Source of the DNA: Odontocerum albicorne
Taxonomy: Eukaryota > Arthropoda > Insecta > Trichoptera > Odontoceridae
Reading direction: 5' to 3'
DNA length: 64,000 bases
Assembly: GCA_949825065.1 (NCBI GenBank)
Contig: OX463841.1
Location: 18,422,479 to 18,486,478, forward strand
The notes under the pieces are model-generated. The model saw nothing but the letters and a program-made list of their open reading frames with translations, was not told where the DNA came from and ran no database searches. Shown in pieces: positions 45,857 through 56,199 of the stretch (its first letter is position 1; each line of letters opens with the position of its first letter). Both the position numbers and the translations under genes were made by a program.

Positions 45857-46360
45857 GGGTAGCCAAAAAAAGTTCGTGCTGTTTTCACTCGAGTTCGGTG
45901 CAGTGACTTTTTGTGTCTTGTTGCGACTTGCAAAACCAAAGTTTTTTAATATCATTTAGCACAGATATGCATCAGATCATCGGTACGCTTTGATTTGGTA
46001 TATACTTATGTACTATACTGTGATTTTAAACCCATTTAAAATCAGTTAAATATATTGTGATTCGTGTAAGTATGTTTCCTTTATGAATTTAAACTTGGTT
46101 CAAAAGCTGCAGAAGCGTGTCATAAGATATGGATGGCATTTGGAGAAGAAGGGGTAAAAAATGTACCGCATAAAAATGGTTAAGAAAATTTCTTCCCCTG
46201 ATGAATCACTTGAAAATTCACCCCTTTCAGAACGACTTTGCTTTATTGATAATGAAGGCTTACGTGTCATTATTGATAATGAAGACTTACGTGTCATTAT
46301 TGATAATGAAGACTTACGTGTCATTATTGAAAATAATTCTGAAGTAACTTATTAAGAACT
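45857..46360 (+). pseudogene. Mariner-like N-terminal fragment with in-frame 27-bp repeats
   Basis: Begins AGGGTAGCCAAAAAAAGTTC, like a mariner terminal repeat. The plus strand then reads SKAAEACHKIWMAFGEEGV (mariner helix-turn-helix style). After a frame change comes SLENSPLSERL, followed by FIDNEGLRVI, two exact DNEDLRVII units and ENNSEVT. The repeat corresponds to the DNEELKAIVEADPSQTT stretch of the intact mariner at 5975-6994, expanded in units of 27 bp (46245, 46272, 46299, 46326). The rest of the gene is absent. Confidence 0.5.
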
Positions 46361-46379
46361 TTATATGACTATCCAAAAT

Positions 46380-46637
46380 TCATGAACACATATGGTACGT
46401 GAGTTTGCCCACAAACTTATCAAAGATGGAAAATCACCCGAACATTCCGTTTCATGTAAAGTGAGATATCATCAATCAAAGGAAAAGGAAGGGATGGTGG
46501 AGAGGAAAGGAAAGAAAATCAGGAATGAAACACGTTATATTACTGACAAGAAATTTAGAGTTTTTTTAGTCGCTTCTTAAAGTATGCCGAGGATGGAGCT
46601 AGTCTAACATTAGATTGTAACTGATTCCAGAGTCTCA
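46380..46637 (-). mobile_element. LINE family A, 3' fragment copy 4
   Basis: Matches the 3' UTR and end of the coding part of family A (GTGAGATATCATCAATCAAA, GGGATGGTGGAGAGGAAAGG, ACTGATTCCAGAGTCTCA). It stops about 24 bp from the splice donor of exon B, so it inserted very close to the splice site. Confidence 0.75.
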
Positions 46638-46661
46638 TAGTAAGAAATATAAATATCCCAC

Positions 46662-46843
46662 CTGAAGTGTATCCATCCCGGTAGCTGCTGCACAGCACGC
46701 TGGCACAGGGCCGCCTTGTTGCTTCCGGGCCCACCGATGACCCACAGGACCGGAGGCACTGTGCCCGGCTTCACAGGGCTCTGGTAGCCGGGCTCCATAT
46801 CAGCAGCACGAACCGTTATCACGTCAGCCTGCACCACTTGTTG
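46662..46843 (-). CDS. Adenylate-kinase-domain gene, exon B (P-loop exon)
   Basis: 182 bp, acceptor TATTAACAG, donor GTGGGATAT. Starts in phase 0 and ends with two bases of a Ser codon. Encodes QQVVQADVITVRAADMEPGY, QSPVKPGTVPPVLWVIGG, then PGSNKAALCQRAVQQLPGWI and HF. It holds the nucleotide-binding P-loop. Adenylate kinases read GGPGSGKGTQC, whereas this one is GGPGSNKAALC: the Lys is kept, but the Gly before it is Asn and the GT after it is AA. Activity may be weakened or altered. It is followed by exon C, where the fold continues. Confidence 0.9.
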
Positions 46844-46934
46844 CTGTTAATACAAATTATGATATAATATTATTATAAAATGTTGTCAATTGACCATAGA
46901 AATTTTCGATAAAACATGACACCGGTTAGAGCTA

Positions 46935-47285
46935 AGCATTTATTTATTTAACACTTTTATTGGAAACACAATCTGGCGGGCTTATTACCAGGCTGCAATC
47001 TCTTCCAACCAATCAGACCAAAATAAATTAAGCAAGTTACATGGTCACCAAAAAAATGACAATTCATCCCCACGTAATCCATGAACACATACGTGCGCAT
47101 ATGCTCACAAACCCCATAAAGACGGACAATCACCCGAACATTATTTTTCATACCAAGTGAGATAACGTCAATTAAAGGAAAAGGATGGAATGGGGGAGAG
47201 GAAAAAACAAATCAGAAATAAAACACGTTATATAACTAACTAGAACTTAAGAGGGGTTTCAGTCGCTTCTTTAAATTCTTAAAGC
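46935..47285 (-). mobile_element. LINE family A, 3' fragment copy 5
   Basis: Starts (plus strand) TTTATTTAACACTTTTATTG and runs through the GGCGGGCTTATTACCAGGCT tail and the 3' UTR. It lies in intron A-B. It may be the other part of the same insertion as 46380-46637 or a separate one. Confidence 0.75.
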
Positions 47286-47467
47286 ATTATTCTTGTAAGA
47301 AAATAGAATCAGTGGGGAATAATGACACAAGTGGAATTTCACAAAGTTAAAGCCGCAATCGTGGATGTTAAGAAAAAAGGAAAAAAAACATACAAGATGT
47401 CTTCAAGGTGTGGTATTGAAGCAAGGACCGCAAGGCAAAACGTCTGTATCATCTAATAATTATTAGA

Positions 47468-47501
47468 TTGGCAATCTCCAATTATAATTGGAGATTGCCA
47501 A
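47468..47501. repeat. Perfect 34-bp palindrome
   Basis: TTGGCAATCTCCAATTA is followed directly by its exact reverse complement. A second perfect 14-bp palindrome, CTAATAATTATTAG, lies a few bases upstream (about 47453-47466). Located in intron A-B of the adenylate-kinase gene. Confidence 0.95.
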
Positions 47502-47589
47502 ATTTTTTTCGATAACATATAGAAAAAAGAACTTTATATACTTTGGGTATGTTATCTGAAATAATGATGAAATTCTCGAGATGCTGGTG

Positions 47590-47790
47590 ACCACAGAGTG
47601 TTGATGGAATGCGAGCTAAAGGAAAATGTCCTATGAGATGGACGGACCAAATAAAGCAGTTAACAAGATGCTGGCTAAGCGCCGCAATCAACATGGTCCA
47701 ATACCAGTCTGGAGAAAGATACAGACAGGTTATTCACCAAGAGAACCACGAAGTTCAGTATTGATCAAACGATGCAAAATAAGAAAGTCA
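47590..47790 (+). pseudogene. LINE ORF2 C-terminus remnant
   Basis: The plus strand reads RAKGKCPMRWTDQIKQL, then an interrupted end. This is the GRPxxRWxDQIK tail typical of insect RTE-like proteins. It lies in intron A-B. Confidence 0.55.
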
Positions 47791-47853
47791 CATTTTTTTT
47801 ATAAAATTCTTACCTGTCTTATGAGTGATTTAATTTATTTAGTATAAACTGAC

Positions 47854-48072
47854 CTGAGAGTCCACCCTAGGCATGATGTTGGGCGGGGGGCGCGCGTTGG
47901 TTGGGAAGGGAGGTGCAGGATCCACGCCCACTATCTCCCCAGGGATGCCCCCTCGGCCGGCGCCCGTCACGCCGTTGGCCACTGCGGAAGGGTCCTCGAG
48001 CGATCCCAGGACGCGCAGCACGGCGGCACGGAAATCCTTATACACTTCGCCAGGATTCCTCTCGCCGTTTAC
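47854..48072 (-). CDS. Adenylate-kinase-domain gene, exon A (internal)
   Basis: 219 bp, phase 0 at both ends, with acceptor CTTTTTTTAG and donor GTCAGTTTAT. Encodes 73 residues starting VNGERNPGEVYKDFRAAVLR, continuing VLGSLEDPSA, a Gly-rich part and DPAPPFPTNARPPPN to RVDSQ. The first part looks like a short helical region that could precede a kinase domain; the second is Pro-rich and probably flexible. Since it begins at an acceptor, more exons lie upstream; I found none up to 64000. The six exons together give ~417 residues. In insects and vertebrates, AK5-like proteins have this kind of multi-part build, but the family member is not certain. Confidence 0.8.
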
Positions 48073-48900
48073 CTAAAAAAAGTAAAACCCATCGCTGAAA
48101 TTGTTACCTTTTTATTGCATAATTTTGCGTTCTTAAATTTTCGTAGTGTACAATACAATTATTAGCATGTGATAATCTTTCCTAATCAACGAGAAACATG
48201 TTAAAGAAGTCGCCAGTGAAAACCGATTGGATTCTTGCCTTTTTTCATTTATTCAATCTGAGTTTCAAGAGGAATCGAACATGAAATTTTTAACGGTTGG
48301 CGAAAAACGATTTCATGTTTTTTTGGCTACAAATTTTCCACTGTGTTCCATATACTCGTAACTATAACAAATTATATAAAAAATTACTCAGATCTATGCT
48401 GAACGCTCAGAATTAATTTATAAAAAAGTTATTTATATCTTAACACAGATGTCGCACAAATAGCACATTATTGTCGATACATTTGAGTTGCATGGCCGCA
48501 CAATGTACTGGACGTCCCACGTTGGGGCCAAACCTTGAATATCATCTCATAATTCAATATTGTACTAAAAAAATAAAATAAGTAGTGATTGTTATTTCTA
48601 ACACCCCATAGATTTCAGAAAAAAAATCATTGTTTTTGTAGGTTCTTCCGTTGATTTATTATAACTTGTCAAAGATGTATGTTTGGAGAGAGCAAATTTA
48701 TAGCGACGATTTAAGTGAAACTTTGAACTTATATTTTACGTATTTTTAGTATAATTTCAATATTTATTTTATTATATTTTAAATACGTACTATTTTATTT
48801 CATTCAGAAATAACAATTTGATTTGTTTCTACTTAATTTATAGTTACTACTTAAATTAGTAAAAAAAATAATTTCAAAATTTCGTTAAACTTTTAACAAC
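48073..48900. other. Upstream intron of the adenylate-kinase gene, unannotated
   Basis: AT-rich with no recognisable exon. It is presumed intronic because exon A starts with an acceptor. Confidence 0.45.
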
Positions 48901-48902
48901 TA

Positions 48903-49117
48903 TAGTTCGGAAATTCTAGGATGAGTCCTGTGACAGATCACAAATTTGCCCCAATACAACGTTATGTAATGTATTTACCTAAATAACTTGCTATTTATTA
49001 GAATTGAGGTTTATATTAAAGTTGATAAAATAAATAAAATTACTGAACATCGTTACAAGGTTGTATTGGGGCAAATTTGTGAGCTGTCACAGGACTCATC
49101 CTAGAATTTCCGAACTA
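48903..49117. mobile_element. Short MITE, family M copy 3
   Basis: Inverted ends TAGTTCGGAAATTCTAGGAT, continuing GAGTCCTGTGACAG, with TA on both sides (48901-48902, 49118-49119). It is an internally deleted version (215 bp) of the ~570-bp family M. Confidence 0.85.
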
Positions 49118-49551
49118 TAGCGAATTTTACCGAGAGTTGGATATTACGATTTTTATATTAACTCAAGTATTTAGTCTTAGAATTAGCAATAAAATTCTAC
49201 GCCTACTTGCGCCTTTTTAAAAAAAAAACATTTTTAAACTAACAAAGGCGCTGCGTAAAACTACGGTGCGAACTAATATATAAAATCAAAATTCAATAGC
49301 TTTCAAACCAATGAAAATATTGAGGTATAATTTGACACACACATAACTAATACAATATTTTATTATGATTTCTAAAAATATATTTAAAATATAAAAATAA
49401 ATTTGGTGGAGTAAGTTTTTTTAGATTTTAGAATAAAATACAATTCACACAATAAAAATAATATTCTCAACGCGATGTGTGAGAGTTTATGTTATTGATT
49501 GTCATAAGCAAAATTATACGGCGAATGAACTGCCCAACATACACTAGACTA

Positions 49552-49767
49552 TAGTTCGGAAATTCTAGGATGAGTCCTGTGACAGCTCACAAATTTGCCC
49601 CAATACAATCTTCAGTAAGATGTTCAGTAATTTTAATTATTTTATCAACTTAAATATAAGCCTCAATTCTAATAAATAGCAAGTTATTTAGGTAAATACA
49701 TTACATAAGGTTGTATTGAGGCAAATTTGTGAGTTGTCACAGGACTCATCCTAGAATTTGCGAACTA
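49552..49767. mobile_element. Short MITE, family M copy 4, nested at the edge of the RAG1-like element
   Basis: 216 bp with the same ends and a TA target duplication (49550-49551, 49768-49769). It inserted into the target-site copy at the left edge of the RAG1-like transposon (49771-51910), splitting an ACTAG motif. Confidence 0.85.
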
Positions 49768-49770
49768 TAG

Positions 49771-51910
49771 TACACTAACTACCAAGTGCTACAGTACTAC
49801 AGTGAGGAGTGTATTGTAACATATATGTATATTTACAACATTTATTAATCTGATCCTAATTGCAAAAGTGATTTAGCTTTGTTATCTAGTTCCATGATTT
49901 TTCGTGCTTTAGCCATACTTTTACTAGAAATATATGGATCTGAACTGAACTGTACGAGTACATGAGAGTGTGTATAACATCTTCCTTCGTCGATGATCGT
50001 GAACATTTTCTAGCATGGTGCAAACGAAAATATTTATAATCTTTGTTTCTTGCTTCTTGAGCGCCCTCTGAAAGCTGCCCTAATGGTAAGAAGGCATGAA
50101 AATTTATGACATTTTCTCCGTGAATCAGTACCTCAAAGTATGAACAGAAGCAGGCATGTAATACCATTTGTACTGTTGCACATAATATTCGGCTGTGTCT
50201 CTTGCATAATCGCCAAGTTTTTTAGAATCTATAGGTTTTCCACTTGCCATGGTTTGTAAAATAATGTGAAATCTCTTGATGAATTCCTCTTGTATTCCTG
50301 TTATATTCGCGCTACATGAGTAGTTAACAAAGAATCGTCTTGCGGCATTTCCATCGTTAAAATTACCACTACCTTGACGAGGTTTATCAATGATAATACC
50401 AAGCTCGTCTCTAAATTTCTTTTAGATAGCTGTTTTTCTTTCTCTTTTTTATTTTTTTTTCTCTTCACTTCGAGCAGACCACTTTAGGGATTCCAAGTTA
50501 TATGAAATATGTAAAATACACTCCATAAATCTAATCCAACAATTTAATGTTGACAGTCTGAATCTATATGTTTCTTGTCTGTCTGGCTTACTTCTTAGTA
50601 GTTCCATATTATTCATTTCATTTGGCTTTGCTAGACATACTGTGCATGCTGAAGAAGAAGGGATTTATCTGTTAACACCTGGGTCACCTTTCCATCAATC
50701 ATGGTCAAAAACATTTCACGTTTTCCAGAAACAGTTTGATGTTCTGAAATGACGATTTGAGTAGGACGAAACCTGGAAATTTCGTGTTCCATATCTAAAA
50801 TAGATTGTTTTGTTTTGGCAGGAGTTTCTTTAGTGAATTCTATAAAGATTGGTCAACAGTATCTGTTAGATGATGGCGTTTGATTTTCCTAAATTATTCG
50901 ATTGTTTTGGGAGTTAACCAACTTTAAAGGTACTATAAAAGCAATGAGATTGGCGTCTGAAATCAACTCACTTTCTCCTAATAAAATTTGTTTATACTCA
51001 GCTTGGCCTGATGATCCATCACATCGCCATTTCACGTACAATATCATTTCTAAAGATTCTTAAAAATCAACAGAATCAATTTTGATATTTCTTTTTACCA
51101 TATGATTTAAAAGATCTTGAAGTGCAACAGTAGCTTTTATATCTGTAACAGTTATTCCATCAGGATAGCATTCTGCTTCAGCTTCTGCTAATGTTTTGTA
51201 TGATGGGAAAACCTTCCAGTTTTTTCCACCAAGAACATTTTTTAATTGCTGGTAATTTTCTCTAGATATATTTATATCAATAAAAAATAGCTAGGGCTTC
51301 TTCTTTGGATAAAAATGGTGCATCTTGTATATCATCTTCAAGTCGAGTTAATAAACTTTTCATTGATGCAGGTGACAAATGTTTTACTTTTTCAATAATA
51401 CATATTGACTTGTGTTGTTTCACCAATATATCTCAGTCCTTGCATATATGAAAATCTAATTTGATCGACTTCAGAATGTTGAATCAATTGTGTGACTTTT
51501 CTTTTCTTTGTTGTTTAGAAAATTCTGCATAATCTTTCCAGATTCTGTTGACATGTCTGATGTAGATCTCTCTGTATATTCGAAGTCGACTATAAACTCC
51601 GTATTTAACCATTCTTGATTATTGTTGATGAAACGATCCTTTTTTCTTGATGCTGCAGCCCATTTTGTATTGAACTGAAGCAAAAGTGTTTTTTGTATGT
51701 TTGCTTTAACGCAGATGTATTGTGTTTCAGTCAAGTTAAAATGATCGTTTAGGATTTTTTCTGCAGTTAAGATGTGCTTTCCATGTTCAATAAAAGCCAT
51801 ACAAAGGTCAAAAACATTGATCTTCACAACATCCATGTTATTTCAGGTTAAATTAATTATTAGATGCGGAAAAACCATTACCGTAGTACTGTAGCACTTG
51901 TAGGTAGTGA
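49771..51910 (-). mobile_element. Fossil DNA transposon with RAG1/Transib-like protein
   Basis: Inverted ends of about 30 bp: CACTAACTACC then AAGTGCTACAGTACTAC at 49773, and (reverse) CACTACCTAC then AAGTGCTACAGTACTAC ending at 51909. The ends begin CAC, as in Transib, RAG-like elements and V(D)J signal heptamers (CACTA here; CMC elements also start CACTA). When the nested MITE at 49552-49767 is ignored, ACTAG(T) stands on both sides (49548-49551 plus 49770, and 51911-51915), a possible 5-6 bp target duplication. Transib and RAG-like elements make 5-bp duplications. The internal gene is degraded. Confidence 0.6.
49886..51836 (-). pseudogene. RAG1/Transib-like transposase, degraded
   Basis: Starts near 51836 (MDVVKINVFDLCMAFIEHGK) and runs in shifting frames. 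Conserved islands in order: KWRCDGSSGQAEYKQ near 51030, resembling the first catalytic Asp region of RAG1 (GDGMGD); TPSSNRYC then FTKETPAKTK near 50860; TMIDGKVTQVLTD near 50700, the second Asp region; CTVCLAKPNEMNN near 50640, a CxxC as in the RAG1 zinc-binding part; STLNCWIRFMECIL near 50560; GSGNFNDGNAARRFF near 50350, like NGNFARK; and LSEGAQEARNKDYKYFRLHH near 50070, like SEGNESGNK..RRFRKMNAR with its catalytic Glu. At least three frameshifts or stops. Family assignment rests on my own motif comparison. Confidence 0.55.
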
Positions 51911-51914
51911 ACTA

Positions 51915-52870
51915 GTGATAAATACTTGAATTTCAGTCATTTAAATATGATTTAAACCACAAAAGCACGTTTTAGGAATGAGTGCCAAATGTTTTGAGCT
52001 TGTTATTGTGGTATAATGCTTTATGGGGTCAGAATATAGCTATCTAACATATAATAATAATAATCTTGTAAACAGCTTACCTCAATTTCCTGTGTTTTAT
52101 CGATAATTTAAAAAAATTACTATTTGTACGAATTATCATCTGTATAAAGATAAATTATATAAAATAATAATAAGTTATAATAATATAATCTACTATTTTG
52201 AATAATAATAAGAACCTTTTATTTAATGCAAGTTTTACAGTGTTTCTTATGATTATATTATAATACACAAAATAAAAATATGACTTGAAATATTCAATAA
52301 TGTGTGTTTTGTTTTATTTTTTGTACATTACAAACGACTAATGCTGTTTTTTTTATTAAATTTTTGAGAAGACTATGTGACAAATTAATATTTATAAAAT
52401 GTATTTTTAATATACTAAAACTCATATTTTCATTATGTTTTTAGTAAATTATGAAAAATATATATTCTTTAACTTTTACACCAAATTTCATATTGATGCC
52501 TTTATTGGTTTCGGAGTTATTAATTTTGAGATGATGATATTAATTTTGAGCGTTTCGCCCCAATGTGCGCCGTTGAGGAGAGTTTGCTCTCTTCAAATCT
52601 ATTTGAAGTAAACTGCTAATATATTCATACGAAAAAACACTCTAAAATTTGAGTTCTCAATTTTAACAGTTAACTTAATCGAATATACAGTTTTCACTTA
52701 ACACGTCGATAAAAATACAAATAATTAGAGATTGCGTTAATTTAATATATTCAAATAATTTGAGATTACGTTCACTTAAATCATAATATAAATAGGCCAA
52801 AACTCGTACGGTTGTCGCCAAAGAAAGAATACGAGAATTGAATTTTGAATACAAGAGAGCGAGAGAGGAA
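51915..52870. other. AT-rich stretch, no gene seen
   Basis: No recognisable protein. At 52560-52600 GCGCCGTTGAGGAGAGTTTG is a piece of the retroelement tail also found near 1640 and 55640. Confidence 0.4.
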
Positions 52871-52872
52871 TA

Positions 52873-53118
52873 CTTCGAAACAGATTGAAATTATACTGAA
52901 CGAACCGGTGTAAAAGGGGACGATGCCAATTTATTTTGAATTGTAATTCATTTATTTCCTACTATATTTAACCTTATAATTACTTGTGTTTACTTCTTCG
53001 AAACAGATTGAAATTATACTGAACGAACCGGTGTAAAAGAAGACGATGCCAATTTATTTGGAATTGTAATTCATTAAATAATTCATTTATTTCCTATTAT
53101 ATTGAACCTTATAATTAC
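52873..53118. repeat. 123-bp tandem duplication
   Basis: CTTCGAAACAGATTGAAATT starts at 52873 and again at 52996, and both copies continue ACTGAACGAACCGGTGTAAA and end in CTTGTGTTTA. The second copy has a small insertion (AAATAATTCATT). It directly precedes the Helitron 3' part and may belong to it. Confidence 0.85.
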
Positions 53119-53460
53119 TTGTGTTTATTTATCTTATGCTCTTTTTTTGAATGCAGACAATTATATGTGGCTTTTTCAAGATATAGGAAACGCGAAAACA
53201 TTAAAGTCAACATATATGAAACAAGTTTTCAAGGAAAACTTTATCAACGATTTAAATTGAACAACAGTAATGTTTATACACAAAACGAGTATAAAGAGAT
53301 TTTTGAGAATAAAATAATTCATCAATCAATATGTACCTTTTTTATTTTAAACTATAAACATTAATGAACTAAAAAACTTTAAGCTGATCTTGCTCCATTC
53401 GGTATTTCAAAAATGTATAATTTGTTTTAATTCCGTGAATATTTCACGGGTTGCAACTAG
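53119..53460 (+). mobile_element. Helitron 3' end with helicase remnant
   Basis: The plus frame 53143-53364 reads CRQLYVAFSRYRKRENIKVN, then EYKEIFE, matching the end of Helitron helicases (GQLYVAxSR ... NxVYKEI). After it come a hairpin CCGTGAA-TAT-TTCACGG at 53433-53449, 7 bp further on CTAG at 53457-53460, and then T. A short hairpin followed by CTRR and a host T is the Helitron 3' terminus. The 5' end and the rest of Rep/helicase were not found. Confidence 0.75.
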
Positions 53461-53461
53461 T

Positions 53462-54050
53462 ATATTCAAATAAGTAGAAAGTGGGTTGGATTTTTTTCTC
53501 CATATAACACATGTGTAATTTTGTTCTACAATGGTATTATAATACAACGGGACGGTGTAGTTGAAATCTGTATGTACTGGTTAATAATTATATAATGTAG
53601 TATTGGTACTGTCCGCTATATTATTTGCCCTTCAGCCGATCCTTTGTATTGATTGATACGTTTTTAAATAGACGCCAGTTATTTCTGAAGCGGATTTGTC
53701 ACCTTTTTATTTTCAAATTATGATCTAACAATCAATATTTTACTAATTTGTGGAATGAAGACACTTAAACATTTTCAAATAATATCAAGATCATTAATTA
53801 CTGGATTCAAGTTTTAATACGTAGGAGGTGTGGAAAAACTGCAACGTAATAAACAATGCCTAGATACGAATGTTAACACGTACACTACACTACACCTAAA
53901 ACCCAATGTGGTTTTATCACATACAGTTTTTTTCTATTCGTTGTTTCTTGGTAAGTTTTCTGCAATTATTACCAAATATATTTATCTAAACAAATGCAGA
54001 CGCGGAGAAGGACCCAATTTAATATTTTTCCTATTCTTACACTCAACTTA
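53462..54050. other. Unannotated, with a LINE-like scrap
   Basis: CACTACACTACACCTAAAAC at 53884, followed by CCAATGTGGTTTTATCA, matches the start of the LINE remnant at 61990-62640. Otherwise nothing is recognised. Confidence 0.4.
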
Positions 54051-54051
54051 T

Positions 54052-54446
54052 AAAGGGTGGTGCAACAAGAACTGCATCTTTTTTTGCAAAAAAAAAAAAA
54101 AAGGTTTTTTTTAAACGTTCATGTTTAATATCAATGAGTGTACATGAGAATTATGTGAAAATAATATAAGTCAATTGGTCACCTCGGCTCCTGTTACAGA
54201 TGACGACTCTGAGAATTTTTTTTCAATGACGGATTCACATAAATGGATATCTGCAATGACTCGAGTGATGTTATATTTAGGGTTATCGATGGTTTTTTGA
54301 TTCTTGGCGTACACTTGAGATTTAATATAGCCTCAGAAAAAAAAATCTAAAAAGGCTGAATCACACAATCGTGGTGGCCAATTCACATTTCCACGACAAT
54401 AAATTACACGGTCAGAGAATTTTTCCTGCAATAAAGTCATTGTTTC
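54052..54446 (-). pseudogene. Tc1/mariner-type transposase C-terminal half
   Basis: One end is AAAGGGTGGTGCAACAAGAA after a TA (54050-54051). Minus strand reads GATCHTADETMTLLQEKFSD, then RVIYCRGNVNWPPRLCDSAF, LDFFFWGYIKSQVYAKNQKT. That is the part of the insect family from the second catalytic Asp (QQDGATCHTA) through the third (LDYFLWGY; here DFFF). The element is interrupted at 54446 by the 73-bp satellite, and its other end is lost. Confidence 0.75.
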
Positions 54447-55540
54447 ATCAGCAGTATGACAAGTAGCTCCAACATGTGGCTCCAGCAGTATGACACATCC
54501 TGCTGGAGCCACATGTTTCATCAGCAGTATGACAAGTAGCTCCAACATGTGGCTCCAGCAGTATGACCCATCCTGCTGGAGCCACATGTTTCATCAGCAG
54601 TATGACAAGTAGCTCCAACATGTGGCTCCAGCAGTATGACCCATCCTGCTGGAGCCACATGTTTCATCAGCAGTATGACAAGTAGCTCGAACATGTGGCT
54701 CCAGCAGTATGACCCATCCTGCTGGAGCCACATGTTTCATCAGCAGTATGACAAGTAGCTCCAACATGTGGCTCCAGCAGTATGACCCATCCTGCTGGAG
54801 CCACATGTTTCATCAGCAGTATGACAAGTAGCTCCAACATGTGGCTCCAGCAGTATGACCCATCCTGCTGGAGCCACATGTTTCATCAGCAGTATGACAA
54901 GTAGCTCCAACATGTGGCTCCAGCAGTATGACCCATCCTGCTGGAGCCACATGTTTCATCAGCAGTATGACAAGTAGCTCGAACATGTGGCTCCAGCAGT
55001 ATGACCCATCCTGCTGGAGCCACATGTTTCATCAGCAGTGTGACAAGTAGCTCCAACATGTGGCTCCAGCAGTATGACCCATCCTGCTGGAGCCACATGT
55101 TTCATCAGCAGTGTGACAAGTAGCTCCAACATGTGGCTCCAGCAGTATGACCCATCCTGCTGGAGCCACATGTTTCATCAGCAGTATGACAAGTAGCTCC
55201 AACATGTGGCTCCAGCAGTATGACCCATCCTGCTGGAGCCACATGTTTCATCAGCAGTATGACAAGTAGCTCGAACATGTGGCTCCAGCAGTATGACCCA
55301 TCCTGCTGGAGCCACATGTTTCATCAGCAGTATGACAAGTAGCTCGAACATGTGGCTCCAGCAGTATGACCCATCCTGCTGGAGCCACATGTTTCATCAG
55401 CAGTATGACAAGTAGCTCCAACATGTGGCTCCAGCAGTATGACCCATCCTGCTGGGGCCACATGTTTCATCAGCAGTATGACAAGTAGCTCCAACATGTG
55501 GCTCCAGCAGTATGACCCATCCTGCTGGAGCCACATGTTT
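54446..55540. repeat. Satellite, 73-bp unit, 15 copies, each with an 18-bp-arm hairpin
   Basis: AACATGTGGCTCCAGCAG starts every 73 bp from 54471 to 55493. It is followed by an 11-nt loop TATGACCCATC and the exact inverse CTGCTGGAGCCACATGTT (one copy has GGGGCC). The remaining 26 bp include the reverse of GATCHTADET, identical to the adjoining transposase fragment. A C-to-G variant (CTCGAACATG) marks units 4, 8, 12 and 13, pointing to past duplication of four-unit (292 bp) blocks. The open frames across it are artefacts of a stop-free unit. Confidence 0.95.
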
Positions 55541-55609
55541 TAATTGATGCCAAAAAAAAGTTTGAATATATACTCGTATATTTATTTTGCAATGTTTTTA
55601 ATCTGCCAA

Positions 55610-56195
<586 letters not shown>

Positions 56196-56199
56196 GGTT

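Noticed and set aside
54333..55536. Series of 70-codon open frames on the minus strand
   Set aside because: They are the same 73-bp repeat read in rotating frames (73 is not a multiple of three), so they are not genes.
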